DNA of 64,000 nucleotides. It comes from Zhengella mangrovi. GTDB taxonomy: Bacteria; Pseudomonadota; Alphaproteobacteria; Rhizobiales; Rhizobiaceae. Below, in pieces: positions 1 to 8,221 of the stretch. The position numbers were made by a program, and so were the translations under genes. Numbering within the stretch: the stretch's first letter is position 1; the number at the start of each line of letters is the position of its first letter. The stretch covers positions 420,331-484,330 of the forward strand of contig NZ_PDVP01000003.1 of the NCBI RefSeq assembly GCF_002727065.1, given 5' to 3'. The notes under the pieces were generated by a model, which saw only the letters and a program-made list of their open reading frames with translations, made no database searches and had not been told where the DNA came from.

Positions 1-983
1 TGATGATGGGCGGCATCTCCGGTTCGGCGGTTGCCGACGCCTCGATGGAAGCACGGCTGCTCGGGCCGAGCATGATCTCCAAGGGCGGCTATTCGAAAGC
101 GGCCACCGCGGCCGTCCTGGCCTTCGGCTCCATCATCACCGCGACGATCCCGCCGAGCATCGGCCTGATCCTGTTCGGCTTCATCAACGAGGTGTCGATC
201 GGCAGGCTGTTCCTGGCGGGCGTCGTGCCGGGCATCCTGCTGACCGTCACCCTCATGATCACCGCCTGGATCGTGGCCAGGCGCAACGGATACGCACCGG
301 ACCTCGCCGCTCCGCCAAGCCTTTCTGAACTCTGGAGCAGTTTCCGGGAAAGCCTCTGGGCGCTCGCCTTTCCGGTCATCCTGATCGTCGGCTTCCGCTT
401 CGGCTTCTTCACGGCGACCGAGGCGGGCGCGTTCCTGGTCTTCTATGCACTCTTCGTCGGATTCTTCATCTATCGCGAACTGACCATCCAGAGCCTCTAC
501 GCCGCGATCAAGGGATCGGTCACCGATCTCGGCATGGTGATGCTGCTCATCATGATGGCCGCGGTGCTGGGCTATGCGGTGACGATCGAGCGCGGCCCGC
601 AGCAGATCGCGGAACTGGTCACGTCGCTCACCGGGAATCCGACCATGATCCTGGTGCTCGTGCTCCTGCTGCTGCTCGTCAGCGGTATGTTCCTGGAAGG
701 TGCCGCCAACATCCTGCTTGTCACGCCGATCGTGCTGCCGGTGCTGGTCAAGGTGGGCTATGATCCGATCCACATGGGCATTCTCATCGTAACGCTGATC
801 AACATCGGCGGCCTCACGCCGCCTGTGGGGGTCATCATGTTCACCGTCTGCGGAATTCTCGATGTCAAGACCGGTCAGTTCGCGAAGGCTTCCATTCCAT
901 ACTTCATCGCGCTGCTGGCTTTCCTGCTCCTGTTGATTGCCTTTCCGGCGCTTTCCCTGTTTATCCCGGGCCAACTGATGTAG
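1..983 (+). CDS. dctM: TRAP transporter large permease subunit (DctM family), 5'-truncated by window edge
   Basis: Integral membrane subunit of a tripartite ATP-independent periplasmic (TRAP) importer, which moves organic acids with a sodium gradient. The visible 326 residues contain the family motif GGISGSAVADA near the start and then a run of long hydrophobic segments, ending in a hydrophobic C-terminus. Family members are normally about 425-440 residues, so roughly 100 N-terminal residues lie upstream of the window. The frame is open to the first base, and the ATG at 3 is not a likely start. The small permease and binding protein would be expected just upstream. The GntR gene that follows within about 30 bp may be its regulator. 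Family assignment is firm; the substrate is unknown. Confidence 0.93.
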   Translation, partial: MMGGISGSAVADASMEARLLGPSMISKGGYSKAATAAVLAFGSIITATIPPSIGLILFGFINEVSIGRLFLAGVVPGILLTVTLMITAWIVARRNGYAPDLAAPPSLSELWSSFRESLWALAFPVILIVGFRFGFFTATEAGAFLVFYALFVGFFIYRELTIQSLYAAIKGSVTDLGMVMLLIMMAAVLGYAVTIERGPQQIAELVTSLTGNPTMILVLVLLLLLVSGMFLEGAANILLVTPIVLPVLVKVGYDPIHMGILIVTLINIGGLTPPVGVIMFTVCGILDVKTGQFAKASIPYFIALLAFLLLLIAFPALSLFIPGQLM

Positions 984-1015
984 GCCGTCATGTTCTGTTG
1001 CGAGGATTCCCCTTC

Positions 1016-1744
1016 ATGAATGTCAGTTCCCTTTCGGAGGCACTGGTCAGAATGTCCGACGATCTGCTGGGTCCCGTTCAGCACGGCTCGGCGGCCGGGC
1101 GCGTCTATACGCGTCTGAGGAACCGGATCGTTTCGCTCGAACTCCTGCCGGGCGCGGTTCTGTCACGCGCCGAGATCGCCAGGGAAAACGAGGTCAGCCA
1201 GTCGCCGGTGCGCGAGGCGATCCAGATGCTGGAGCAGGAAGGCCTCGTCGTCTCCTTTCCGCAGTCGAAGACGCTCGTTACCAAGATCGATGTCGAGCAC
1301 GCCCGGGAAACCCAGTTCCTGCGGCTGAGCGTCGAAATCGAGGTCGCCAAGACGCTGGCCCGAAAGAACGATCCGGAATTGCTGCTGCCGACTCGGCGCA
1401 TCCTGCGGATGCAGAAAATGGCGGGCGAGGATCACGATATCTCGGAGTTCACCGGCCTTGACCGGCTGTTCCACCTTTCGCTTTTCAATGCCGCCGGCGT
1501 GGCGTCGCTCTGGCACATCATTGCCGGGCGCTCCGGACATATCGACCGCCTGCGCCGGCTCAACCTGCCGGACCCCGGGAAAATGGCAGCGGTCCTCGAC
1601 CTGCACGAGCGCATCGTCAACGCGATAACCGAAGGCGATCTGGCAAAGGTGGAAGCGGCCATCCGCGAACATCTGTCCGGCACGCTGGCGTCATTGCCGT
1701 CGATCAGGAAATCCCACCCGGACTTCTTCCCGGAAGAAATTTGA
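1016..1744 (+). CDS. GntR-family regulator, FCD type
   Basis: Transcription factor of 242 residues. An N-terminal winged HTH (about residues 25-90, with the typical SQSPVREAIQMLEQEGLV recognition segment) is followed by an all-helical FCD ligand domain. The FCD metal ligands appear as the Asp and His of DRLFH, then HERI and REHL. The start chosen is ATG 1016 with GCGAGG about 10 nt upstream. TTG 998 is the outer limit, and ATG 1052 behind a GGAGG is a real alternative. It lies directly after the TRAP permease on the same strand, which suggests control of that transporter by an organic acid. The link to TRAP is inference. Confidence 0.9.
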   Translation: MNVSSLSEALVRMSDDLLGPVQHGSAAGRVYTRLRNRIVSLELLPGAVLSRAEIARENEVSQSPVREAIQMLEQEGLVVSFPQSKTLVTKIDVEHARETQFLRLSVEIEVAKTLARKNDPELLLPTRRILRMQKMAGEDHDISEFTGLDRLFHLSLFNAAGVASLWHIIAGRSGHIDRLRRLNLPDPGKMAAVLDLHERIVNAITEGDLAKVEAAIREHLSGTLASLPSIRKSHPDFFPEEI

Positions 1745-2080
1745 CCGTTGCAACGGGGGTGATCGGGTTCGCCTTGATTGGATTTTCTATCAAGTTTTAA
1801 ACAAAGCATGGGTCGCCGCCAAAGTACTGATTTGATATTTACCCTAATTTGCAAATTTCATTGAATATTTTTGAATAATACGGGGAAATAGACGGAATAC
1901 GACAAATTGGAAGCGGCTGTTCAGGAAGACAGGGCGTTTCAGGGACCATCCGTCTCCACCGGGAGACGTGCCCGTCGTCCGAGCGCATGCAACCCGGATC
2001 GTCGAGCACGGCGGACCAGAGACCTGCGAGCCGGAAGCGGAAGTTTTGAACATCTTCTCAAGATCATCAGGGAGCCGGAT
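1745..2080. other. intergenic region, no gene supported
   Basis: This 336-bp gap includes an AT-rich stretch (about 1790-1880) that stands out from the GC-rich surroundings and probably holds the promoter of the oxygenase gene at 2081. A long open frame runs through part of it, but its composition (Arg-rich, no family resemblance) looks like a GC-rich artefact. No RNA gene or clear terminator was seen. Confidence 0.4.
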
Positions 2081-2794
2081 GTGAGACAGGACAACGCGAT
2101 AGACACCAACGTCACAGTGCACGAGAACGCCCTTCCCGTCCCGTTGTTTCGCGATCTGCTCGACGCGGTGAAGATGATCGGGCGGGACGCGGCGGAGAAG
2201 AACATCAGCTACTCCACGACGTTCTGGTTCGAACGCGGGGCCGAGCCCACCAATCTGGCGGAGGTGGCGATCCAGAGCCTGCATTCCATGGTCGATCCCG
2301 GGGAAACCTGTGTCGGCGTGGAGTGGTGGCTGGGCCGCTTGAGGAACGGGAAAGGCCTGGGCTTTCACTTCGACCGGGATCTCGCGCTCCACAGGAAGAC
2401 CGGCGAAACAATCTGCCCATTGCTCGGCAGCGTCTTCTACCTCAACGATTATCCATCCGCGCCAACGGTGATCATCGGCCAGATACCGGGACAGGACGGC
2501 AAGTCGAAATTTCCCGAGGAGCCGACCTGCAGCAAGGCAATCGATGCGGTTGCGAACCGCTACATGGTGTTTCCCGGAAACCTGCGCCATGGCGTCACAT
2601 CGGACGAAGGCAAGCTGCATCTCGATCCCCGCGGACGGGACGATGAACCGGAGCGCCGCCTGACGCTTCTGGTCAACTACTGGCACCGCCGGCCGCTCGC
2701 GCCGATCTGCAATGATTACGACGGCAGCATTTATCCGTCTCTGCGGCGGGCCTTTGAAGAGAAGGCGATGCCGCCAATCGCGGTCCCCGCGTGA
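2081..2794 (+). CDS. putative 2-oxoglutarate/Fe(II)-dependent oxygenase
   Basis: This 237-residue protein shows the facial-triad pattern of the 2OG-Fe(II) dioxygenase fold: H96-x-D98 (GFHFDRD), a distal H170 (NLRHGV) and an Arg pair (RRLTLLVNYW, about residue 192) where the 2-oxoglutarate-binding Arg is expected. The segment PLLGSVFYLND before the distal His fits the core strands. The GTG start at 2081 is chosen because AGGGAG lies about 8 nt upstream. The frame stays open upstream to 1907, but that part has no family character. The aldo-keto reductase gene begins 42 bp downstream, probably as an operon. Substrate unknown. The motif-based assignment is good; a specific function cannot be given. 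Confidence 0.65.
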   Translation: MRQDNAIDTNVTVHENALPVPLFRDLLDAVKMIGRDAAEKNISYSTTFWFERGAEPTNLAEVAIQSLHSMVDPGETCVGVEWWLGRLRNGKGLGFHFDRDLALHRKTGETICPLLGSVFYLNDYPSAPTVIIGQIPGQDGKSKFPEEPTCSKAIDAVANRYMVFPGNLRHGVTSDEGKLHLDPRGRDDEPERRLTLLVNYWHRRPLAPICNDYDGSIYPSLRRAFEEKAMPPIAVPA

Positions 2795-2836
2795 TCCGGC
2801 GCGGGTTCCGCGCCATCCAGGGGAACGGACCGGCTC

Positions 2837-3778
2837 ATGAATAGACGGCGGCTGGGAAACAGCGACCTCGAAGTCTCGGTTCTCAGTTTGGGATCCTGGC
2901 TCACCTACGGGGTGTCGGTCGATCGCGAGACGTGCCGCGCATGCATCGCGACGGCGTTTGACTGCGGGATCAATTTCTTCGACACCGCCAACATGTACGG
3001 CCGCGGTGCCGCAGAGACGGTCCTCGGCGACGTCCTCGCGGACTATCCGCGTCATTCCTTCCTGATTGGTACCAAGGTCTACTATCCGATGTCGAAAACG
3101 GATCGCGGCCTGTCGCGCCAGCAGATCCGGAAGCAGATCGATGCCTCGCTGAGCCGCCTGAAAATGGACTACGTCGATCTCTACCAGTGCCACCGCTACG
3201 ACCATGACACGCCTCTGGAAGAGACGATGGAGGCGATGCGCGAAACGGTGCGCGAAGGCAAGGCCCGTCATATCGGCTTCAGTGAATGGTCGCCGCGCCG
3301 TATCCGCAATGCCGATGAATTCGAGGGGGATATCCGCTTCACCTCGAGCCAGCCGCAATATTCGATGCTCTATCGCAAGCCCGAGCGCGAGGTGTTCCCG
3401 CTCTGCGACCAACTCGGCATCGGCCAGATTGTCTGGTCGCCGCTGGCCCAGGGCGTTCTGACCGGGAAATACAAGGCCGGGAAGCCGCCGCCGGACGGCT
3501 CGCGGGGCGACATCCGGCAGTCCAGGTCAGGGCGGTTTTCCAGGCCCGAAGTGCTGGAGGCCGTCGAGCGTCTGCGTCCGATCGCGGCCGGCCTGTCGCT
3601 GACGCTTCCTCAGCTGGCGCTGGCCTGGGTCCTGCAGAACGAGAGCGTCAGCTCCGCCATCATTGGCGCCAGCAGCCCCCGACAGGTCAGCGAGAACGCG
3701 GTTGCTGCAAAGACCGAGCTTGGCGCCGAAACGATGAAAGCGATCGACACGGCCTTGGGTGAAGTCGTGCGGCGGTAG
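2837..3778 (+). CDS. aldo/keto reductase, Kv-beta-like subfamily
   Basis: NAD(P)H-dependent oxidoreductase of 313 residues with the AKR (beta/alpha)8 fold. The catalytic tetrad is complete: D49 and Y54 (FFDTANMYG), K80 (GTKVYY) and H119 (YQCHRYD). The C-terminal cofactor region includes SAIIGASSPRQVSEN. Its length and the text around the tetrad resemble the voltage-gated potassium channel beta-subunit/YghZ-like group of aldehyde reductases. It follows the 2OG-oxygenase gene on the same strand at short distance. A hydroxylation that releases an aldehyde followed by aldehyde reduction would make sense, but that is inference. It converges on the acetyltransferase gene, with the stops 3 bp apart. 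Confidence 0.9.
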   Translation: MNRRRLGNSDLEVSVLSLGSWLTYGVSVDRETCRACIATAFDCGINFFDTANMYGRGAAETVLGDVLADYPRHSFLIGTKVYYPMSKTDRGLSRQQIRKQIDASLSRLKMDYVDLYQCHRYDHDTPLEETMEAMRETVREGKARHIGFSEWSPRRIRNADEFEGDIRFTSSQPQYSMLYRKPEREVFPLCDQLGIGQIVWSPLAQGVLTGKYKAGKPPPDGSRGDIRQSRSGRFSRPEVLEAVERLRPIAAGLSLTLPQLALAWVLQNESVSSAIIGASSPRQVSENAVAAKTELGAETMKAIDTALGEVVRR

Positions 3779-3781
3779 CGA

Positions 3782-4969
3782 TCAGGCGATCAGCGGCAGG
3801 ATTTGCAGGCAGGCCCGTTTCGCGGCCTCGGTCTGCCGGCCTTCGAGCATGGCGATCGTCTTTCGCATGGCTTCGCCCAGGTGGGCCGGGTCGAGCTGGC
3901 TGATTTCGCAGCCTGACCGGCGCGTGATCTCGACGTTCGACAATCTGTATTCCTGCGCACCGTAGCTGAACTTGTAGGCTTCGTTGCCGTGGCAGAAATC
4001 GTAGGTCGTCAGGCCGCGCGATATGGCCCGTTTGATGTTGTGGGTGTGCAGCAACAGGCCGACATTGATGTCCTGAACAGTCTCGTCGCGCCCGGCAACG
4101 ATGAAGTAGACGTGGCCAAGCGTCCGGTCGACGATACTGCAAAGTGCGCCAAGAGGGGTCTTGCCGCGCCGCAATGTGCAGATCTCCACCGCTCCGATGG
4201 CATGGCTATGGGCCAGGACCTTGCGGTAGCTTGCGGTCGCGCGCTGGACCGAACCGCTTCCGCGAACCGGTTCCCAGCTTGCCTGCCAGAGGCCGAGGAG
4301 ACTGTCCAGGTCGGCCTCGAAGGTCTCTGCGGTACTGTCGTTGATGACAAGGGCATCGTCGGCATCGAACTGGCGCCAGATGCGCCGGATTTTCTGCCGC
4401 GTGTTGGAACTGGTACAATTCTGCAGAAACGCGTCGAACCCGCCGGGCAGCTCGATCCGGGGGCAAACGAGATTGTCCACCGTGCCATCGTTGATCATCT
4501 GCGGACGGTCCGCGATGCGGTAATGGTCCGCCGGAAAGCGCTCGAGCAGCCGGTCGATGCGCCTTTTGCAGCCATCGTGCTTGAACTCGATCCGCGCCCA
4601 GGGCGTTTCCAGCAGATTTGCCGCAATGGCATCGATCGCCGCGTCCTCGTGCTTCGGATCGCAAATGAAGCCGGTATATTGCGCCCAGCCCAGCTTGCCG
4701 GCAGGCCCGAGTTCGGTCTTGAAGCTCTGGCTGCTTTCGCTCCATCTGGTGCGGCGTTCGAGCGGGAGAATGCCGATGATGCCGCCGTCAGCAGCCTGGG
4801 AATGGACCGTCAGGACCTTCCACCGGCCGGGCGGGTATGAGGCAAAAACCGCGTTGAGCCACGGCCAGGAAAGGAAATACCCGCTGTCAGCATCGAGCGC
4901 ATGCAGTCGCTCCCACGATTCCCGGATCTCCAGAAGTCCGTCCCGGTCCTGAATCGTTCTGACTTCCAT
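3782..4969 (-). CDS. GNAT-fold acyltransferase, CelD/BcsL (FemAB-like) family
   Basis: A 395-residue protein with the two-lobed architecture of CelD/BcsL-type N-acyltransferases, found in exopolysaccharide or cellulose clusters and in stand-alone copies. Typical blocks are SGYFLSWPWLNAVFASYPPG near the N-terminus, TSSNTRQKIRRIWRQF in the middle, and GLTTYDFCHGNEAYKFSYGA in the acyl-CoA-binding lobe. No signal peptide, so cytoplasmic. No polysaccharide genes are visible nearby, so the acceptor is unknown. It stands alone between convergent neighbours. Confidence 0.8.
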   Translation of the reverse strand: MEVRTIQDRDGLLEIRESWERLHALDADSGYFLSWPWLNAVFASYPPGRWKVLTVHSQAADGGIIGILPLERRTRWSESSQSFKTELGPAGKLGWAQYTGFICDPKHEDAAIDAIAANLLETPWARIEFKHDGCKRRIDRLLERFPADHYRIADRPQMINDGTVDNLVCPRIELPGGFDAFLQNCTSSNTRQKIRRIWRQFDADDALVINDSTAETFEADLDSLLGLWQASWEPVRGSGSVQRATASYRKVLAHSHAIGAVEICTLRRGKTPLGALCSIVDRTLGHVYFIVAGRDETVQDINVGLLLHTHNIKRAISRGLTTYDFCHGNEAYKFSYGAQEYRLSNVEITRRSGCEISQLDPAHLGEAMRKTIAMLEGRQTEAAKRACLQILPLIA

Positions 4970-5330
4970 CCGCGCCTATCCATTCTGCGACCTTCGCCAC
5001 AAAGTAATCGCGCGGGTTTAAAAAACCCTGAAATGGCAGGAATGCTGCTTTCAGTCACATCAGGAACGCAGCGCAGACGGTTTGTATTTCACATTGAAGT
5101 TCAATGACCGCGGCAATGAAGTCCCGTTTCCCCGACGACTGCCTTTGACCAGCCCGGCCGCCCCGTTTGAGCGATCCGGCGCGGCGGAAAGTCTTGCACT
5201 CTCGCCGGGCGTCATCGATCGACGGAAACCGGTTCCGGTTGATGCAGGCAGTCGATCCCGCGTCGGTCGCCCTCGAACACGGCACCCCCTGGTGCGGCCG
5301 GTCGCTCCTGGAATTGACCGTCTGTGTGCA

Positions 5331-6545
5331 TCAGGCGCCGACGGCCTTCAGATCGGGGCCGCGCGTCTTCATGTGAAGCGTGCCGACAATGGCGAGGTTG
5401 ATTGCAGCAGCGGTCGCGGCAATGGCGTAGGCGAGGGAATAGCCGCCTGTCTGATCGTAAAGGAAGCCCCCCAGGTAGCCGCCATTCGCGTGACCGAGCC
5501 ATCCGAAGAGCGTGACGATCCCCATCGCCGAGGCGCGTCGCGACGGCGGCGTCAGGGCAGCCACGGACACCAGGACGCCCGTCATGACGCCGGCATAGCC
5601 GAAACCGTAGACGATGGCATAGAGATAGAAGTCCGACAGGTTGTCCAGAACGGTGAAGCCATAGACCATCAGACCCATCCAGGCTGTCGCGGTCATGTAT
5701 GCCGGCAGCGCCCCGATGATATCGGCAAGCTTGCCGAAGGAAACGCGCCCGGCAATCGCCACCATCAGCATGACGAAGATGACGCTGCTGGCTTCATCGA
5801 GGCCGAACCCGCGATCCTGGATCAAGGGCACCAGGTGCATGAGCGGCACCGACATGCAGGTGCAGCAAAGCAGGATGGCGGCGCACATGGCTGGTATGAC
5901 CAGCCTGGCGGGCGGATACCCCTCATCGGCGGCGCGTTGCGCTGCCGCACTTCCCTTGCCTGCCGATGGAGGCTGCCTGAACAGTGCGGCCAGCGGCAAC
6001 AGGAACACCAGCATCACGATACCCGTCACGGCGAAGGCGCCGCTCAGGCCCAGGCCCTCGATGAGAAACGAGGAGGCGAAAGGCACACCGCCCTGCCCCA
6101 GGGCCTGGCCTCCGGAAGCGATCCCGATCGCCAGCCCCGCGCCGACGGGGAACCAGTTTCCGACAGCCGCCATGATCGGCGGAAATATCGCGGCAGCACC
6201 AAAGAAGCCGGCCAGGAACATCAGGGCATAGAACTGCCAGAGCGCCGTGGCGAAAGACGCGGCGATGTACACGCAACCCATCACGAGAATGCCGAACATG
6301 ACCACCGGACGCGTACCGCGGCGGTCGGCCTGCCGGCCCATGAACAATCCTCCGGCCGCCAGCCCGATGATGCCCGCGACATTGATCAGTGCGATTTCCC
6401 CGCGATCCCAGCCGTATGCATTCTGCATCGGCACGACATAGGCCGACATGCCGTTCACGATGGATCCCATCGAAACCGCAAGGATCAGCGCAGAGATCGA
6501 TATGATCGTCCAGCGATACGCTGGCAGTTCAACCTGCTTGTCCAT
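5331..6545 (-). CDS. MFS transporter (12 TM, monocarboxylate/OFA-like)
   Basis: Secondary carrier of 404 residues. It has about twelve hydrophobic segments and the MFS signature loop between TM2 and TM3 (GGLFMGRQADRRGTRP). A conserved Gly-rich TM4-TM5 region (GFFGAAAIFPPIMAAVGNWF) resembles monocarboxylate or oxalate/formate-type carriers. The start MDKQ at 6545 is preferred: GGGA lies upstream, and the longer reading frame to 6698 would add a polar, Arg-rich leader unlike the family. ATG 6554 is also possible. It is a lone gene; the substrate is unknown, but given the organic-acid theme a carboxylate is likely. Confidence 0.88.
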   Translation of the reverse strand: MDKQVELPAYRWTIISISALILAVSMGSIVNGMSAYVVPMQNAYGWDRGEIALINVAGIIGLAAGGLFMGRQADRRGTRPVVMFGILVMGCVYIAASFATALWQFYALMFLAGFFGAAAIFPPIMAAVGNWFPVGAGLAIGIASGGQALGQGGVPFASSFLIEGLGLSGAFAVTGIVMLVFLLPLAALFRQPPSAGKGSAAAQRAADEGYPPARLVIPAMCAAILLCCTCMSVPLMHLVPLIQDRGFGLDEASSVIFVMLMVAIAGRVSFGKLADIIGALPAYMTATAWMGLMVYGFTVLDNLSDFYLYAIVYGFGYAGVMTGVLVSVAALTPPSRRASAMGIVTLFGWLGHANGGYLGGFLYDQTGGYSLAYAIAATAAAINLAIVGTLHMKTRGPDLKAVGA

Positions 6546-7313
6546 GGTTCCCATCCCGTGATTTGTGTTTCTGTTTCTTCTTTCGAAGCACCCTGCGCCA
6601 TGAAGACTTGACCGGAAGCAATTTCCCAGGGGCAATTGCAGCGAAAGTGAACACCGGCTTCGCGTCCGCAACTGCGCCAAGACAACACCATGAAGCATTG
6701 CAGGGCTTCATCGGACAGCGGAAACGACCCAGTAAAAAGCATACCAGATTTCCTGCTATACTGACATGGTACTTCACCTGCCGCTGCTGGCACCCCGGTT
6801 GCCCGGCCCGGAGACCGGATCCCGGCCTTGCAGTGATCGCTTTCCCGCTCCCCTTCCCTTTGCCCCCGGCAGCGGCCCGATGTGCCCTCGCTGTTGGCCA
6901 TCTGACACGCCAAGGCTCGCATCGCGCATGCGCGGCAATCCAGTTCTGCAAATGAAGTGAATCCGCTACCATTTTTGAAGCGGGCGCCGGCCGGATCGAA
7001 TTGCCGTCCCGCCATGCAGCGACATGCGGCGGAAATGTCAGCCGTATCGCGTTCCAGGCCGTGCGAAGCGATGGAGCCAGGCGCAACCGCCAACGGCCGT
7101 CATGCCGGCCGGCGCTTGCGCGCGATACCGGTGCGTCAGCACGCCATTCCCGCCTGCCGCGAGACAGGGGGAATTATGCCGCTGATCGCGGCCCCGTGTC
7201 GTCCTGTTCGAATCCGGCAGAGCCATCCCGGCGAAAGCGGAAACCGGTTTCGCCGGAATTTTGCAAAGACAACGGCATGGAGCATTGGCGTTTCAACGCA
7301 ATGCGGAAGTGCT
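6546..7313. other. non-coding stretch with two Rhizobiales-type dispersed repeats
   Basis: No convincing gene lies in this 768-bp gap. Reading frames on both strands are Arg/Pro/Cys-rich and lack family character. It contains two related repeat-like segments (listed separately at about 6648 and 7229). Promoter elements for the MFS gene should lie near 6550-6650. Confidence 0.4.
6648..6712 (+). repeat. dispersed repeat, copy A (diverged)
   Basis: The segment GCGAAAGTGAACACCGGCTT, then CAAGACAACACCATGAAGCA, matches copy B at 7229 in order and spacing. It resembles the small intergenic repeats common in Rhizobiales, which begin GCGAAAGCGGAAACCGG. Boundaries are approximate. Identification rests on memory of the repeat type and on the similarity of the two copies. 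Confidence 0.5.
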
Positions 7314-7320
7314 CTAGTCG
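7229..7320 (+). repeat. dispersed repeat, copy B (near canonical)
   Basis: It begins GGCGAAAGCGGAAACCGGTT, continues CAAAGACAACGGCATGGAGC and ends in GTGCTCTAG, which is close to the intergenic repeat seen many times in Rhizobiales genomes. The right end touches the stop codon of the small secreted protein gene. Ends are estimated by eye. Confidence 0.55.
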
Positions 7321-7643
7321 CAGGCTTCCTTTGCATAGGCATCGCGCACCGCTCTGCCGTCGGTGCGATACTTGTAATAGTTCAGTTCCTCTTCCCAGCC
7401 GCTATCGTACGGGCCGTCGGCGGCACAGAACCAGCCGTTCCTGAAGTTCGGATAATCGTTCGTATCGACCACGAGCGGCGCCCCGATCCGGCGTCTCTGG
7501 CGTTCGGCGGAGTTCCAGTCCTTGTAGCAGCCGGCAATGATGTACGTGCCGCAGTCCTGCGCCAGCGCGCCAGTCGCCGATGAGAACAGGCCGGCTGGCG
7601 CCAGCATCGATACAATGAGAGCGGTCTTGAAAATCCCCTGCAT
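7314..7643 (-). CDS. small secreted hypothetical protein
   Basis: A 109-residue protein with a clear Sec signal peptide (MQGIFKTALIVSMLAPAGLF, cleavage probably after ALA near residue 28). The mature domain of about 80 residues has four Cys (QDCGTY, AGCYKD, WFCAAD and the terminal EACD) and is aromatic-rich. GTYIIAGCYKDWNSAERQR recalls SPOR-like domains (a Tyr-rich strand, then a helix), but this is only a resemblance. ATG 7643 is chosen because GGAAGGAAACGAAA directly precedes it. It is exported to the periplasm and is probably disulfide-bonded. No operon partners. Confidence 0.7.
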   Translation of the reverse strand: MQGIFKTALIVSMLAPAGLFSSATGALAQDCGTYIIAGCYKDWNSAERQRRRIGAPLVVDTNDYPNFRNGWFCAADGPYDSGWEEELNYYKYRTDGRAVRDAYAKEACD

Positions 7644-8221
7644 TTTCGTTTCCTTCCCTCGCAACTCGAGTTGCAGCTAGAGGCAAACAGGTCGATATGG
7701 GTCGCACCTCCCGCCAGGTCCGATGGCGTTCGCATCGGAGTACCTCCGTGCCAATGCCGGCCGGGTGGCGTCCAGGCTCAATGCAGTTTTCAGGTGTCGT
7801 CGCCTGTCTGGACGACCGGTCTTCCTCCCCACAGTTGGTCCGCGACCGTGTTCAGGAAAAAAGGAAACCGACGCGGTCATGAACAAGTAGAACAAGCACA
7901 AGAAGAGTGGCACGGTTCACAGAAAGCGGCAAGTTGAGATTGGCGGGGAATGCTTCGGGCGAAGACATCGGGAATTTCCGCATGCCGCGAGATCATCGAG
8001 GTATCCTCATCGACGGCAAACTGCACCCATTCTGAAAAGCTCACTGGCGCGGCGCGCGGTTCACCGCAGGTCAGCCACTGCCCCCGAGGGGACCGTTGGA
8101 GACCACGCGAATCCGGTGTGCATTGGTCCGTTGTCGGTTTTGCCCGATGGACTGCGCGAGCGATCCCCGTGGCTCCGTCATGACCTCGTTTGCTGGCTCC
8201 CGCGCCGTCGCGAAAGTGCGG
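7644..8221. other. intergenic, no gene supported
   Basis: In this 578-bp gap, short frames on both strands show no start-site support or family resemblance. Promoter sequences for the secreted protein gene presumably lie just above 7650. No terminator or RNA gene was recognised. Confidence 0.4.

Noticed and set aside
1844..3412. Long open frame on the minus strand opposite the oxygenase and reductase genes
   Set aside because: Arg/Val/Asp-rich, no family resemblance, and fully antisense to two well-supported genes; typical shadow of GC-rich coding.
5082..6611. 509-residue open frame opposite the MFS gene
   Set aside because: His/Arg/Gly-rich, no motifs, exactly antisense to a clear 12-TM carrier.
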